A DNA stretch of 42,138 nucleotides from an uncultured Pseudomonas sp. (GCA_943912755.1 CALTWF010000047.1:1-42138); one strand, 5' to 3'; shown: positions 17,450-25,902, counted from the first letter of the stretch. Numbers and translations are program-made. Notes: a model not told the origin generated them from the letters alone.

Positions 17450-18403
17450 ATGAGCGTTCGCCTCGGCATTGTCATGGACCCCATCGCGTCCATCTCCTAC
17501 AAGAAGGACAGCTCGCTGGCCATGCTGCTGGCCGCCCAGGAACGCGGCTGGGAGCTGTTCTACCTGGAACAGCAGGACCTCTACCAGAACGAAGGCGTGG
17601 CCCGCGGGCGCATGCGCCCGCTGAAAGTCTTCGCCGACCCGGCCCGCTGGTTCGAACTGGGTGCCGAGCAGGACGCCCCGCTGAGCGACCTGCAGGTGAT
17701 CCTGATGCGCAAGGATCCGCCGTTCGACATGGAGTTCGTCTACAGCACCTACCTGCTGGAGCAGGCCGAAGCGGCCGGCGTGCTGGTGGTCAACCGGCCG
17801 CAGAGCCTGCGCGACTGCAACGAGAAGCTGTTCGCCACGCTGTTCCCGCAGTGCACCCCACCCACCGTGGTCAGCCGCCGCCCGGACATCCTGCGCGAAT
17901 TCGCCGCCAAACATGGCGACGTGATCCTCAAGCCGCTGGACGGCATGGGCGGCGCGTCGATCTTCCGCCACCGCGCCGGCGACCCGAACCTCTCGGTGAT
18001 CCTCGAAACCCTGACCCTGCACGGCACCCAGCAGATCATGGGCCAGGCCTACCTGCCGGCGATCAAGGACGGCGACAAGCGCATCCTGATGATCGATGGC
18101 GAGCCGGTGGACTACTGCCTGGCGCGCATCCCGGCCAGCGGCGAGACCCGTGGCAACCTGGCCGCCGGCGGCCGTGGCGAGGCTCGCCCGCTGACCGAGC
18201 GCGACCGCTGGATCGCCGCCCAGGTCGGCCCGACCCTGCGCGAGAAGGGTTTGCTGTTCGTCGGTCTCGATGTGATCGGCGAGCACCTGACCGAAATCAA
18301 CGTCACCAGCCCGACCTGCATCCGCGAAATCGACGCTGCCTACGACACCCGGATTGGCGCCCGCTTGATGGATGCCATCGATCGCAAGCTCAAGGCACGC
18401 TGA
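17450..18403 (+). CDS. gshB: Glutathione synthetase
   Basis: This enzyme ligates glycine to gamma-glutamylcysteine with ATP in the cytoplasm. The start at 17450 (MSVRLGIVMDPIASISYKKD) has GAGAGG at 17435-17440 and gives 317 residues, the normal length. ATP-grasp features include ILMRKDPPFDMEFVYSTYLLE, NRPQSLRDCNEKLFA, VILKPLDGMGGASIFR (ATP-binding loop), RIPASGETRGNLAAGG and the C-terminal EINVTSPTCIREID. The location next to the pil-chp locus and tonB is conserved in Pseudomonas (PA0407). Confidence 0.97.
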   Translation: MSVRLGIVMDPIASISYKKDSSLAMLLAAQERGWELFYLEQQDLYQNEGVARGRMRPLKVFADPARWFELGAEQDAPLSDLQVILMRKDPPFDMEFVYSTYLLEQAEAAGVLVVNRPQSLRDCNEKLFATLFPQCTPPTVVSRRPDILREFAAKHGDVILKPLDGMGGASIFRHRAGDPNLSVILETLTLHGTQQIMGQAYLPAIKDGDKRILMIDGEPVDYCLARIPASGETRGNLAAGGRGEARPLTERDRWIAAQVGPTLREKGLLFVGLDVIGEHLTEINVTSPTCIREIDAAYDTRIGARLMDAIDRKLKAR

Positions 18404-18502
18404 CCGACGACAAGAGGAAAGCCCGCGAGGTGGGTTATCATGCCGGTCCCTTTCGACCTGGCTCCCCCGCTTCGCCGGTGTTCCCCGGCTGCTGGACTAT
18501 AG

Positions 18503-19405
18503 ATGACGCTTCCCGCCGATCTCCCCGCCGACTTTGCCCCGCCCCGCGTTCGCCCGGCGGATCGCCTCGGCTTTACCCTGTTCGTGGCGGCGCTGCTGCA
18601 CCTGGCACTGATCCTCGGGGTTAGCTTCAGCCTGGCCAAGCCGGAGGAAATCCGCCGGACCATGGAAATCACCCTGGCCACCTTCAAGAGCGAGACCAAG
18701 CCGAAGCAGGCTGACTTCCTCGCCCAGGACAACCAGCAGGGCAGCGGCACCCTGGACAAGGCCGAGGTACCCAAGACCACCGAAGTGGCGCCGTTCCAGG
18801 ACAACAAGGTGAACAAGGTCACGCCACCGCCGGTGTCGCGCCAGCAGGACATACCGCCACCGCCAGCCAAGGCCGCGGTCACCACCGTCGCGCCCAAGCC
18901 GCAGAAAGTGCAGAACGCGCCGAAGGAAGCCAAGCCGCAGCCAGCGCCCAAGGCCGATACCCCGGATTTCGACAGCTCGCAGTTGTCCAGCCAGATCGCC
19001 AGCCTCGAAGCGGAGCTGGCCAACGAGCAGCAGCTATACGCCAAGCGCCCGCGCATCCACCGCCTCAGCGCCGCCTCGACCATGCGCGACAAGGGCGCCT
19101 GGTACAAGGACGAATGGCGCAAGAAGGTCGAGCGCATCGGCAACCTCAACTACCCCGACGAAGCCCGCCGCCAGCAGATCTACGGCAGCCTGCGGCTGAT
19201 GGTCTCGATCAACCGCGACGGTTCGCTGTACGAGGTGCTGGTGCTGGAGTCGTCCGGGCAGCCGCTGCTGGACCAGGCCGCGCAGCGCATCGTCCGCCTG
19301 GCGGCGCCATTCGCGCCGTTCACCGGCGATCTGTCGGACATCGACCGACTGGAAATCATCCGCACCTGGCGCTTTGCCCGGGGCGACCGCCTGTCCAGCA
19401 ATTAA
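18503..19405 (+). CDS. tonB: TonB-family energy transducer (TonB3-like)
   Basis: The 300-residue protein has an unusual 24-residue cytoplasmic lead before its single membrane helix (about 25-45, FTLFVAALLHLALILGVSFSL, with the TonB His in the helix). The periplasmic linker is Pro/Lys-rich (TPPPVSR, IPPPPAK, KPQPAPK). A short coiled region (SSQIASLEAELANEQ) follows, and then the C-terminal TonB domain (YPDEARRQQIYGSLRLMVSINRDG and DRLEIIRTWRF, in parts). The same position in P. aeruginosa holds tonB3 (PA0406), which is needed for twitching motility rather than iron uptake. Its position beside the pilus chemosensory locus suggests a similar role here. Confidence 0.9.
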   Translation: MTLPADLPADFAPPRVRPADRLGFTLFVAALLHLALILGVSFSLAKPEEIRRTMEITLATFKSETKPKQADFLAQDNQQGSGTLDKAEVPKTTEVAPFQDNKVNKVTPPPVSRQQDIPPPPAKAAVTTVAPKPQKVQNAPKEAKPQPAPKADTPDFDSSQLSSQIASLEAELANEQQLYAKRPRIHRLSAASTMRDKGAWYKDEWRKKVERIGNLNYPDEARRQQIYGSLRLMVSINRDGSLYEVLVLESSGQPLLDQAAQRIVRLAAPFAPFTGDLSDIDRLEIIRTWRFARGDRLSSN

Positions 19406-19453
19406 CGACGCCGCGGCTTGTCAGCCCGCCCCCTCGCCGCCACACTAGCCGGT

Positions 19454-20023
19454 ATGAAAAATTTCAGCCCGAGTTACCTCAAGCATCAGTTCCTGATTGC
19501 CATGCCGCACATGGCGGACCCGAATTTCGCCCATACCCTGACCTATATCGTCGAGCACAACGAGAACGGCGCCATGGGTCTGGTGATCAACCGTCCGCAG
19601 GAGCTGTACCTGGCCGATATCCTCGAACAACTGCGTCCCGAGGAAGAACCGTCGCCGCTGAGCGCCAACATACCGATCTATATCGGCGGGCCGGTGCAGA
19701 CCGACCGCGGCTTCGTCCTGCACACCAATGACCGCACCTTCCAGGCCACCATCCAGCTCGATGGCCTGTCCCTGTCCACCTCCCAGGACGTGCTGTTCGC
19801 CATCGCCGACGGCAGCGGCCCGCGGCAGAGCCTGATCACCCTCGGCTATGCCGGCTGGGAAGCCGGGCAGCTCGAAGCCGAGCTGGCCGACAACGCCTGG
19901 CTGAACTGCCCGTTCGATGCCGAGATCCTCTTCGGCATGGCCACCGAGCAGCGCCTCGATGCCGCCGCCGCACGCCTGGGCATCAACCTGAGCCTGCTGA
20001 CCAGCCAGGCGGGGCACGCCTGA
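19454..20023 (+). CDS. algH: YqgE/AlgH family protein (DUF179)
   Basis: The product is 189 residues from the ATG at 19454 (MKNFSPSYLKHQFLIAMPHM), a better family match than the longer frame from 19418. Diagnostic segments are ALTYIVEHNENGAMGLVINRP (approximately), YIGGPVQTDRGFVLH, TLGYAGWEAGQLEAEL and NAWLNCPFDAEILF. The fold is known, but the biochemical function is not settled. In P. aeruginosa AlgH affects alginate production. Its TGATG overlap with yqgF is the conserved arrangement. Confidence 0.95.
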   Translation: MKNFSPSYLKHQFLIAMPHMADPNFAHTLTYIVEHNENGAMGLVINRPQELYLADILEQLRPEEEPSPLSANIPIYIGGPVQTDRGFVLHTNDRTFQATIQLDGLSLSTSQDVLFAIADGSGPRQSLITLGYAGWEAGQLEAELADNAWLNCPFDAEILFGMATEQRLDAAAARLGINLSLLTSQAGHA

Positions 20024-20457
20024 TGGCCGAGCTTCGTCTGCTGCTGGGTTTCGACTACGGCAGCAAGCAGATCGGCGTCGCCGTCGGCCAGGTCATCACC
20101 GGCCAGGCCCGCGAGCTGTGCACGCTGAAAGCGCAGAACGGCGTGCCGGACTGGAGCCAGATCGAAAAACTGATCAAGGAGTGGCAGCCCGACGCCCTGG
20201 TGGTCGGCCTGCCGCTGAACATGGACGGCAGCCCCAGCGAGATGAGCGAGCGCGCGGAAAAGTTCGCCCGCCGCCTGAACGGCCGTTTCAACCTGCCGGT
20301 GCATACCCACGACGAACGCCTGACCACCTTCGAGGCCAAGGGCGAGCGCATGGCCCGTGGCGGCCAGCGTGGCAGTTATCGCGACAACCCGGTCGATGCC
20401 ATCGCCGCCGCCCTGCTCCTGCAAGGCTGGCTGGAGGCCAACGCCGCGCAGTCGTAA
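20023..20457 (+). CDS. yqgF: Holliday junction resolvase-like protein YqgF (RuvX)
   Basis: The 144-residue RNase H-fold protein starts at the ATG inside the yqgE stop (TGATG). Catalytic-site landmarks are the first Asp in LLGFDYGSKQIGVAVG, the VVGLPLNMDGSPSE loop, THDERLTTFEA and the final DNPVDAIAAALLL. The family processes the 5' end of pre-16S rRNA and has been proposed as a Holliday junction resolvase. Confidence 0.95.
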   Translation: MAELRLLLGFDYGSKQIGVAVGQVITGQARELCTLKAQNGVPDWSQIEKLIKEWQPDALVVGLPLNMDGSPSEMSERAEKFARRLNGRFNLPVHTHDERLTTFEAKGERMARGGQRGSYRDNPVDAIAAALLLQGWLEANAAQS

Positions 20458-20468
20458 TCCCGTTACAA

Positions 20469-20496
20469 GCCGGGCCAGCTTCCTGCCCCGGCCTTT
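20469..20496 (+). terminator. Possible attenuator hairpin before pyrR
   Basis: GCCGGG (20469-20474) pairs with CCCGGC (20487-20492), followed by CTTTT and, within a few bases, by the GAGGAG ribosome site of pyrR. The hairpin could attenuate entry from yqgF into the pyr genes or mask the ribosome site. The T tract is short, so this is tentative. Confidence 0.35.
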
Positions 20497-20508
20497 TGAG
20501 GAGCAAGC

Positions 20509-21027
20509 ATGAGCCTACCCAATCCCGCCGAACTGATCCGGCAGATGGCCGTCGACCTACGCGCCCACCTGAGCCGTCGCAACATCGCCGAACCGCGCTA
20601 CATCGGTATCCGTACCGGTGGCGTCTGGGTGGCCCAGGCCCTGCTGGACGAACTCGGCAGCCAGGAGCCCTTCGGCACCCTGGACGTGTCCTTCTACCGC
20701 GATGACTTCAGCCAGAACGGCCTGCACCCGCAGGTACGCCCGTCGGAGCTGCCGTTCGAGATCGAAGGCCAGCACCTGGTGCTGGTGGACGACGTGCTGA
20801 TGAGCGGTCGGACCGTGCGCGCCGCCCTCAACGAACTGTTCGACTACGGCCGCCCGGCCAGCGTGACCCTGGTCTGCCTGCTCGACCTGGATGCCGGCGA
20901 ACTGCCGATCCGCCCGAACGTGGTCGGCGCCACCCTGTCGCTGGCCGCCCATGAACGGGTAAAATTGACCGGCCCCACGCCGCTCGCCCTCGAGCGCCAG
21001 GACCTCGCCTCCGCTTCCGCCCTTTAA
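20509..21027 (+). CDS. pyrR: Bifunctional pyr regulator / uracil phosphoribosyltransferase PyrR
   Basis: The 172-residue type I phosphoribosyltransferase has GAGGAG just upstream of its ATG. The PRPP-binding motif is LVLVDDVLMSGRTVRAAL; IGIRTGGVWVAQ and LDVSFYRDDF are further PyrR features. In Bacillus PyrR binds RNA to attenuate pyr transcription. In Pseudomonas it controls pyrimidine genes by a different mode, reported to involve the pyrBC' promoter region. It lies 12 bp before pyrB, so the three genes form one unit. Confidence 0.96.
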   Translation: MSLPNPAELIRQMAVDLRAHLSRRNIAEPRYIGIRTGGVWVAQALLDELGSQEPFGTLDVSFYRDDFSQNGLHPQVRPSELPFEIEGQHLVLVDDVLMSGRTVRAALNELFDYGRPASVTLVCLLDLDAGELPIRPNVVGATLSLAAHERVKLTGPTPLALERQDLASASAL

Positions 21028-21039
21028 GAGTCCCCCGCG

Positions 21040-22044
21040 ATGACGCCAATCGACGCCAAGCGCCCGCTGCAGCTCAATGATCAGGGCCAGCTGCGCCACT
21101 TCCTCTCGCTCGACGGCCTGCCCCGCGAGCTGCTCACCGAAATCCTCGATACCGCCGACTCCTTCCTCGAAGTCGGCGCCCGGGCGGTGAAAAAAGTCCC
21201 GTTGCTGCGCGGCAAGACCGTGTGCAACGTGTTCTTCGAAAACTCCACCCGCACCCGCACCACCTTCGAACTGGCCGCCCAGCGGCTGTCGGCGGACGTG
21301 ATCACCCTGAACGTGTCGACCTCGTCGACCAGCAAGGGCGAGACGCTGTTCGACACCCTGCGCAACCTCGAAGCCATGGCCGCCGACATGTTCGTGGTGC
21401 GCCACGCCGACTCCGGCGCCGCCCACTTCATCGCCGAGCACGTCTGCCCGGACGTGGCCATCATCAACGGCGGCGACGGCCGTCACGCCCACCCGACCCA
21501 AGGCATGCTCGACATGCTCACCATCCGTCGGCACAAGGGCGGCTTCGAGAACCTCTCGGTGGCCATCGTCGGCGACATCCTGCACTCGCGCGTGGCCCGC
21601 TCCAACATGCTCGCGCTGAAAGCCCTGGGCTGCCCGGACATCCGCGTGATCGGCCCGAAAACCCTGCTGCCGGTCGGTATCGAGCAGTACGGGGTGAAGG
21701 TCTACACCGACCTCGCCCAGGGCCTGAAGGACGTCGACGTGGTGATCATGCTGCGCCTGCAGCGCGAGCGCATGGCCGGCGGCCTGCTGCCCAGCGAGGG
21801 CGAGTTCTACCGCCTGTTCGGCCTGACCACCGCGCGCCTGGCCGGGGCCAAGCCGGATGCCATCGTCATGCACCCGGGGCCGATCAACCGCGGCGTGGAG
21901 ATCGAGTCGGCGGTGGCTGACGGCGCCCACTCGGTGATTCTCAACCAGGTCACCTACGGTATCGCCGTGCGCATGGCGGTACTGTCCATGGCCATGAGCG
22001 GGCAGAACGCCCAACGTCAATTCGAGCAGGAGAACGCCCAGTGA
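21040..22044 (+). CDS. pyrB: Aspartate carbamoyltransferase catalytic chain
   Basis: The 334-residue enzyme condenses carbamoyl phosphate with aspartate in pyrimidine synthesis. The carbamoyl-phosphate site is FFENSTRTRTTFELAAQRL; INGGDGRHAHPTQ and the aspartate-site MLRLQRERM are present, as is VMHPGPINRGVEI. The N-terminus has about 20 extra residues relative to E. coli PyrB (MTPIDAKRPLQLNDQGQL), a known feature of Pseudomonas class A ATCase, where it contributes to effector binding and assembly with the inactive PyrC'. It overlaps pyrC' by GTGA. Confidence 0.98.
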   Translation: MTPIDAKRPLQLNDQGQLRHFLSLDGLPRELLTEILDTADSFLEVGARAVKKVPLLRGKTVCNVFFENSTRTRTTFELAAQRLSADVITLNVSTSSTSKGETLFDTLRNLEAMAADMFVVRHADSGAAHFIAEHVCPDVAIINGGDGRHAHPTQGMLDMLTIRRHKGGFENLSVAIVGDILHSRVARSNMLALKALGCPDIRVIGPKTLLPVGIEQYGVKVYTDLAQGLKDVDVVIMLRLQRERMAGGLLPSEGEFYRLFGLTTARLAGAKPDAIVMHPGPINRGVEIESAVADGAHSVILNQVTYGIAVRMAVLSMAMSGQNAQRQFEQENAQ

Positions 22045-23312
22045 CCCTCAGCATCCTCGGCGCCCGGGTCATCGACCCCAACAGCGGCCTGGACCAGGTC
22101 ACCGACCTGCATGTCGAAGGCGGCAAGATCATCGCCCTCGGCGCCGCCCCGGCCGGCTTCAAGGCGGCGCGCAGCATCGACGCCGCCGGCCTGGTGGTCG
22201 CACCGGGCCTGGTCGACCTCAGCGTCGCCCTGCGCGAACCCGGCTACAGCCGCAAGGGCAGCATCGCCAGCGAAACCCGCGCGGCGGCTGCCGGTGGCGT
22301 CACCAGCCTGTGCTGCCCACCGCGGACCAAGCCGGTACTGGACACCTCGGCCGTGGCCGAACTGATCATCGACCGCGCCCGCGAGGCCGGGCATGCCAAG
22401 GTGTTCCCGATCGGCGCCCTGAGCAAGGGCCTGGAGGGCGAACAGCTGGCCGAGCTGGTGGCCCTGCGTGACGCCGGTTGCGTGGCCTTCGGCAACGGCC
22501 TGGAGAGTTTCCGCAATACCCGCACCCTGTGCCGGGCACTGGAATACGCGGCGACGTTCGACCTGACCGTGATCTTCCACTCCCAGGACCGCGACCTGGC
22601 CGCCGGCGGCCTCGCCCACGAGGGCGCCATGGCCAGCTTCCTCGGCCTGCCGGGTATCCCCGAAACCGCCGAGACCGTGGCCCTGGCCCGTGACCTGCTG
22701 CTGGTCGAGCAGACCGGCGTGCGCGCCCACTTCAGCCAGCTGACCAGCGCCCGCGGCGCGCAACTGATCGCCCAGGCCCAGGCCCGTGGCCTGCCGGTGA
22801 CCGCCGATGTCGCCCTGTACCAGCTGATCCTCACCGACGAGGCGCTGGTGGACTTCTCCAGCCTGTACCACGTGCAACCGCCGCTGCGCACCCGCGCCGA
22901 CCGCGACGGCCTGCGCGAGGCGGTGAAGTCCGGGGTGATCCAGGCGATTTCCAGTCATCACCAGCCCCATGAGCGGGATGCCAAGCTGGCGCCGTTCGGC
23001 GCTACCGAGCCGGGGATCAGCAGCGTCGAAGTACTGTTGCCGCTGGCGATGACCCTGGTAGCGGACGGCCTGCTCGACCTGCCGACCCTGCTCCAGCGCC
23101 TGTCGGCCGGCCCCGCCGCAGCCATGCGCCTGCCGGCGGGCGAGTTGCAGGTGGGCGCAGCGGCCGACCTGGTGCTGTTCGACCCGCAGGCCTCCACCGT
23201 GGCGGGCGAGCAGTGGCGTTCGAAGGGCGACAACTGCCCGTTCATCGGCCAATGCCTGCCGGGCGCCGTGCGCTACACCGTGGTGGATGGGCATATCAGC
23301 CACGAGGGCTGA
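22041..23312 (+). CDS. pyrC': Dihydroorotase-like protein PyrC' without catalytic metal ligands
   Basis: The 423-residue amidohydrolase-fold protein starts with GTG, overlapping the pyrB stop by four bases. The metal-binding DxHxHxR of active dihydroorotases reads DLSVALREPG here (Ser61 and Ala63 in place of the two His). The later TDHAPH signature reads SSHHQPH, replacing the catalytic Asp. It is therefore predicted to be inactive. This matches the known Pseudomonas pyrC', whose product is needed structurally for the class A ATCase dodecamer, while true dihydroorotase is encoded elsewhere. Chain length and remaining sequence look intact, so it is not a decaying pseudogene. Confidence 0.95.
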   Translation: MTLSILGARVIDPNSGLDQVTDLHVEGGKIIALGAAPAGFKAARSIDAAGLVVAPGLVDLSVALREPGYSRKGSIASETRAAAAGGVTSLCCPPRTKPVLDTSAVAELIIDRAREAGHAKVFPIGALSKGLEGEQLAELVALRDAGCVAFGNGLESFRNTRTLCRALEYAATFDLTVIFHSQDRDLAAGGLAHEGAMASFLGLPGIPETAETVALARDLLLVEQTGVRAHFSQLTSARGAQLIAQAQARGLPVTADVALYQLILTDEALVDFSSLYHVQPPLRTRADRDGLREAVKSGVIQAISSHHQPHERDAKLAPFGATEPGISSVEVLLPLAMTLVADGLLDLPTLLQRLSAGPAAAMRLPAGELQVGAAADLVLFDPQASTVAGEQWRSKGDNCPFIGQCLPGAVRYTVVDGHISHEG

Positions 23313-23323
23313 AGCCCCAAAAG

Positions 23324-23395
23324 CATCGCTGGCAAGCCAGCTCCCACAGGTTCGGCAACGCCGCGGACACTGTGGGAGCTGGCTTGCCAGCGATG
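23324..23395. repeat. REP-type inverted pair, 26-bp perfect arms
   Basis: Arms 23324-23349 and 23370-23395 are exact reverse complements (right arm begins CTGTGGGAGCTGGCTTGCCA), separated by 20 bases. The pair lies just after the pyrC' stop and may stabilise its mRNA 3' end or act as a terminator, although no T tract follows. Confidence 0.95.
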
Positions 23396-23441
23396 AAGAC
23401 GCCGCGGTCTGCGACCAAGGTCGCACCGCCCGTCCCCCAAG

Positions 23442-23469
23442 GTTGAAATATTTCCCCCCACCCCCATAT
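23442..23469 (+). promoter_or_regulatory. Sigma32 heat-shock promoter of hslVU
   Basis: GTTGAAA (23442-23448) and CCCCATAT (23462-23469) are separated by 13 bases, against the RpoH consensus CTTGAAA-N13-15-CCCCATNT. Only one position of the two boxes differs. The predicted start of transcription is around 23475, about 40 bases before the hslV start codon. Confidence 0.9.
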
Positions 23470-23513
23470 GAGTCTGCACAGGCATTTTCGCCCCGCTGCG
23501 TGGAGACTCTCCC

Positions 23514-24044
23514 TTGACCACCATCGTTTCAGTTCGTCGCCACGGCAAAGTCGTCATGGGCGGCGACGGCCAGGTTTCCCTCGGCAACACCGTGATGAAA
23601 GGCAACGCCAAGAAGGTCCGTCGCCTGTACCACGGCCAGGTCATCGCCGGCTTCGCCGGTGCCACCGCCGACGCCTTCACCCTCTTCGAGCGCTTCGAAG
23701 GCCAGCTGGAAAAACACCAGGGCCATCTGATCCGCGCCGCCGTCGAGCTGGCCAAGGAATGGCGTACCGACCGTTCCCTGAGCCGCCTGGAAGCCATGCT
23801 CGCGGTCGCCAACAAGGACGCCTCGCTGATCATCACCGGCAACGGTGACGTGGTCGAACCCGAGGACGGCCTGATCGCCATGGGTTCCGGTGGCGCCTAC
23901 GCCCAGGCCGCAGCCCGCGCCCTGCTGAACAAGACCGACCTGTCGGCCCGTGAAATCGCCGAAACCGCCCTGAACATCGCCGGTGACATCTGCGTGTTCA
24001 CCAACCACAACCTGACCATCGAGGAGCAGGACCTGGCCGAGTGA
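23514..24044 (+). CDS. hslV: ATP-dependent protease proteolytic subunit HslV
   Basis: The 176-residue peptidase of the HslVU (ClpYQ) heat-shock protease starts with a rare TTG at 23514, preceded by TGGAG (23501-23505). The start is fixed by the need for the nucleophilic N-terminal Thr after Met removal (M-TTIVSVRRHGKVVMGGDGQ). Other landmarks are GFAGATADAFTLFERFE, a Gly/Ser-rich IAMGSGGAYAQAAARAL and NHNLTIEEQ near the end. It forms double hexamer rings capped by HslU. The non-ATG start may limit translation relative to hslU. Confidence 0.97.
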   Translation: MTTIVSVRRHGKVVMGGDGQVSLGNTVMKGNAKKVRRLYHGQVIAGFAGATADAFTLFERFEGQLEKHQGHLIRAAVELAKEWRTDRSLSRLEAMLAVANKDASLIITGNGDVVEPEDGLIAMGSGGAYAQAAARALLNKTDLSAREIAETALNIAGDICVFTNHNLTIEEQDLAE

Positions 24045-24059
24045 TTCAGCTGTTCTGGC

Positions 24060-24083
24060 GCCCGGATCCACCGCCGGGCTTTT
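24060..24083 (+). terminator. Partial terminator-like hairpin between hslV and hslU
   Basis: GCCCGG (24060-24065) pairs with CCGGGC (24074-24079), followed by TTTT. In a two-gene operon it may act as a leaky terminator or mRNA stabiliser that sets the HslV to HslU ratio. The short stem and T run make this tentative. Confidence 0.4.
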
Positions 24084-24120
24084 CCACGCTGATAACACCG
24101 CCACGGGACCACCACATACC

Positions 24121-25458
24121 ATGTCCATGACCCCCCGCGAGATCGTCCACGAACTCAACCGCCACATCATCGGCCAGGACGACGCCAAGCGCGCCGTCGC
24201 CATCGCCCTGCGCAACCGCTGGCGGCGCATGCAGCTGCCTGCCGAGCTGCGCGCCGAAGTCACCCCGAAGAACATCCTGATGATCGGCCCGACCGGCGTC
24301 GGCAAGACCGAAATCGCCCGCCGCCTGGCCAAGCTGGCCAACGCGCCGTTCATCAAGGTCGAAGCGACCAAGTTCACCGAAGTGGGCTACGTTGGCCGCG
24401 ACGTCGAGTCGATCATCCGTGACCTGGCCGACGCCGCGATCAAGATGCTCCGCGAGCAGGAAATGGTCCGCGTGCGCCATCGCGCCGAAGACGCCGCCGA
24501 GGACCGCATCCTCGACGCCCTGCTGCCACCGGCCCGCGCCGGCTTCAACGAAGACGCCGCGCCGACCGCCGACTCCAACACCCGCCAGCTGTTCCGCAAG
24601 CGCCTGCGCGAAGGCCAGCTGGACGACAAGGAAATCGAGATCGAAGTGGCCGAGGCCATGGGCGTCGACATTTCCGCGCCACCGGGCATGGAAGAAATGA
24701 CCAACCAGCTGCAAAGCCTGTTCGCCAACATGGGCAAGGGCAAGCGCAAGAGCCGCAAGCTCAAGGTCAAGGAAGCGCTCAAGCTGGTGCGTGACGAAGA
24801 AGCCGGGCGCCTGGTCAACGAGGAAGAACTCAAGGCCAAGGCCCTGGAAGCGGTCGAGCAGCACGGCATCGTGTTCATCGACGAAATCGACAAGGTGGCC
24901 AAGCGCGGCAACGTCGGCGGCGCCGATGTGTCCCGCGAAGGCGTGCAGCGCGACCTGCTGCCGCTGATCGAAGGCTGCACGGTCAACACCAAGCTGGGCA
25001 TGGTCAAGACCGACCACATCCTGTTCATCGCCTCCGGTGCGTTCCACCTGAGCAAGCCGAGCGACCTGGTACCCGAGCTGCAAGGCCGCCTGCCGATCCG
25101 CGTCGAACTCAAGGCCCTGAGCCCGGAAGATTTCGAGCGCATCCTCAGCGAGCCGCACGCGTCCCTGACCCTGCAGTACAGCGAGCTGCTGAAGACCGAA
25201 GGCCTGCACATCGAGTTCGCCGCCGATGGCATCAAGCGCCTGGCCGAGATCGCCTGGCAGGTCAACGAGAAGACCGAGAACATCGGTGCACGCCGCCTGC
25301 ACACCCTGCTCGAACGCCTGCTCGAAGAAGTGTCGTTCAGCGCCGGCGACCTGGCCGCCGCCCACAGCGAAGCGCCGATCCGCATCGACGCCGAGTATGT
25401 GAACAGCCACCTGGGTGAACTGGCACAGAACGAAGACCTGTCGCGCTACATCCTGTAA
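24121..25458 (+). CDS. hslU: ATP-dependent protease ATPase subunit HslU
   Basis: The 445-residue AAA+ unfoldase feeds substrates to HslV. The N-terminus MTPREIVHELNRHIIGQDDAKRAV in parts, Walker A GPTGVGKTEIA, the HslU pore motif in GYVGRDVES, the I-domain (about 110-240, with the GMEEMTNQLQSLFANMG segment) and Walker B HGIVFIDEIDK are all present. The C-terminal sensor region holds ENIGARRLHTLLERLLEE, and the protein ends in EDLSRYIL, whose last residues insert into HslV. Confidence 0.98.
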   Translation: MSMTPREIVHELNRHIIGQDDAKRAVAIALRNRWRRMQLPAELRAEVTPKNILMIGPTGVGKTEIARRLAKLANAPFIKVEATKFTEVGYVGRDVESIIRDLADAAIKMLREQEMVRVRHRAEDAAEDRILDALLPPARAGFNEDAAPTADSNTRQLFRKRLREGQLDDKEIEIEVAEAMGVDISAPPGMEEMTNQLQSLFANMGKGKRKSRKLKVKEALKLVRDEEAGRLVNEEELKAKALEAVEQHGIVFIDEIDKVAKRGNVGGADVSREGVQRDLLPLIEGCTVNTKLGMVKTDHILFIASGAFHLSKPSDLVPELQGRLPIRVELKALSPEDFERILSEPHASLTLQYSELLKTEGLHIEFAADGIKRLAEIAWQVNEKTENIGARRLHTLLERLLEEVSFSAGDLAAAHSEAPIRIDAEYVNSHLGELAQNEDLSRYIL

Positions 25459-25470
25459 GCGCCACGCTTC

Positions 25471-25506
25471 AGGCGGTAAGCTGCACTTTCTCGCAGCTTG
25501 CCGCCT
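25471..25506 (+). terminator. Hairpin after hslU
   Basis: A 14-bp stem (AGGCGGTAAGCTGC with GCAGCTTGCCGCCT, one G-U wobble) closes an 8-base loop, starting 12 bases after the hslU stop. No T tract follows, and the DUF971 start codon is only 19 bases away. It may be an mRNA 3'-end stabiliser or a weak terminator. Confidence 0.5.
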
Positions 25507-25524
25507 GTACCAGGAAACCACCCC

Positions 25525-25902
25525 ATGAGCCGCCTCCCCACCGCCATCAACCTGCACAAAGCCTCCAAGACCCTGACGCTGACCTACGCCCCCGACGAGG
25601 TCTACCGCCTGCCCGCCGAATTCCTGCGGGTGCACTCCCCTTCCGCCGAGGTCCAGGGCCACGGCAATCCCATCCTGCAATTTGGCAAGATCAACGTCGG
25701 CCTGGACAAGGTCGAACCCGCCGGCCAGTACGCACTGAAACTGACCTTCGACGACGGCCATGACAGCGGCCTGTTCACCTGGGATTACCTTGAACAGCTG
25801 TGCCTGCGCCAGGACGATCTGTGGGCTGAATACCTCAACGATCTCGCCGCCGCCGGCAAATCCCGCGACCCGTCCGAATCTGTCATCAAGCTGATGCTCT
25901 AG
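25525..25902 (+). CDS. DUF971 (GBBH-like N-terminal domain) protein
   Basis: The product is 125 residues from the ATG at 25525. The core LTLTYAPDEVYRLPAEFLRVHSPSAE and KLTFDDGHDSGLFTWDYLEQL, in parts, match the DUF971 family, the domain found at the N-terminus of gamma-butyrobetaine hydroxylase and as a stand-alone protein in proteobacteria. Stand-alone members have been associated with iron-sulphur and Mrp/ApbC-type proteins. No function can be read from the sequence. The gene is conserved between hslU and phaC1 in pseudomonads. Confidence 0.92.
   Translation: MSRLPTAINLHKASKTLTLTYAPDEVYRLPAEFLRVHSPSAEVQGHGNPILQFGKINVGLDKVEPAGQYALKLTFDDGHDSGLFTWDYLEQLCLRQDDLWAEYLNDLAAAGKSRDPSESVIKLML

Noticed and set aside
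17246..18286. N-terminal extension of the pilG frame to 483 codons
   Set aside because: The extension is antisense to gshB. Receiver homology and a family-like N-terminus begin at 17245.
22041..23312. pyrC' as a pseudogene
   Set aside because: The frame is full length and well preserved, and the inactive form is the known functional state in Pseudomonas ATCase.
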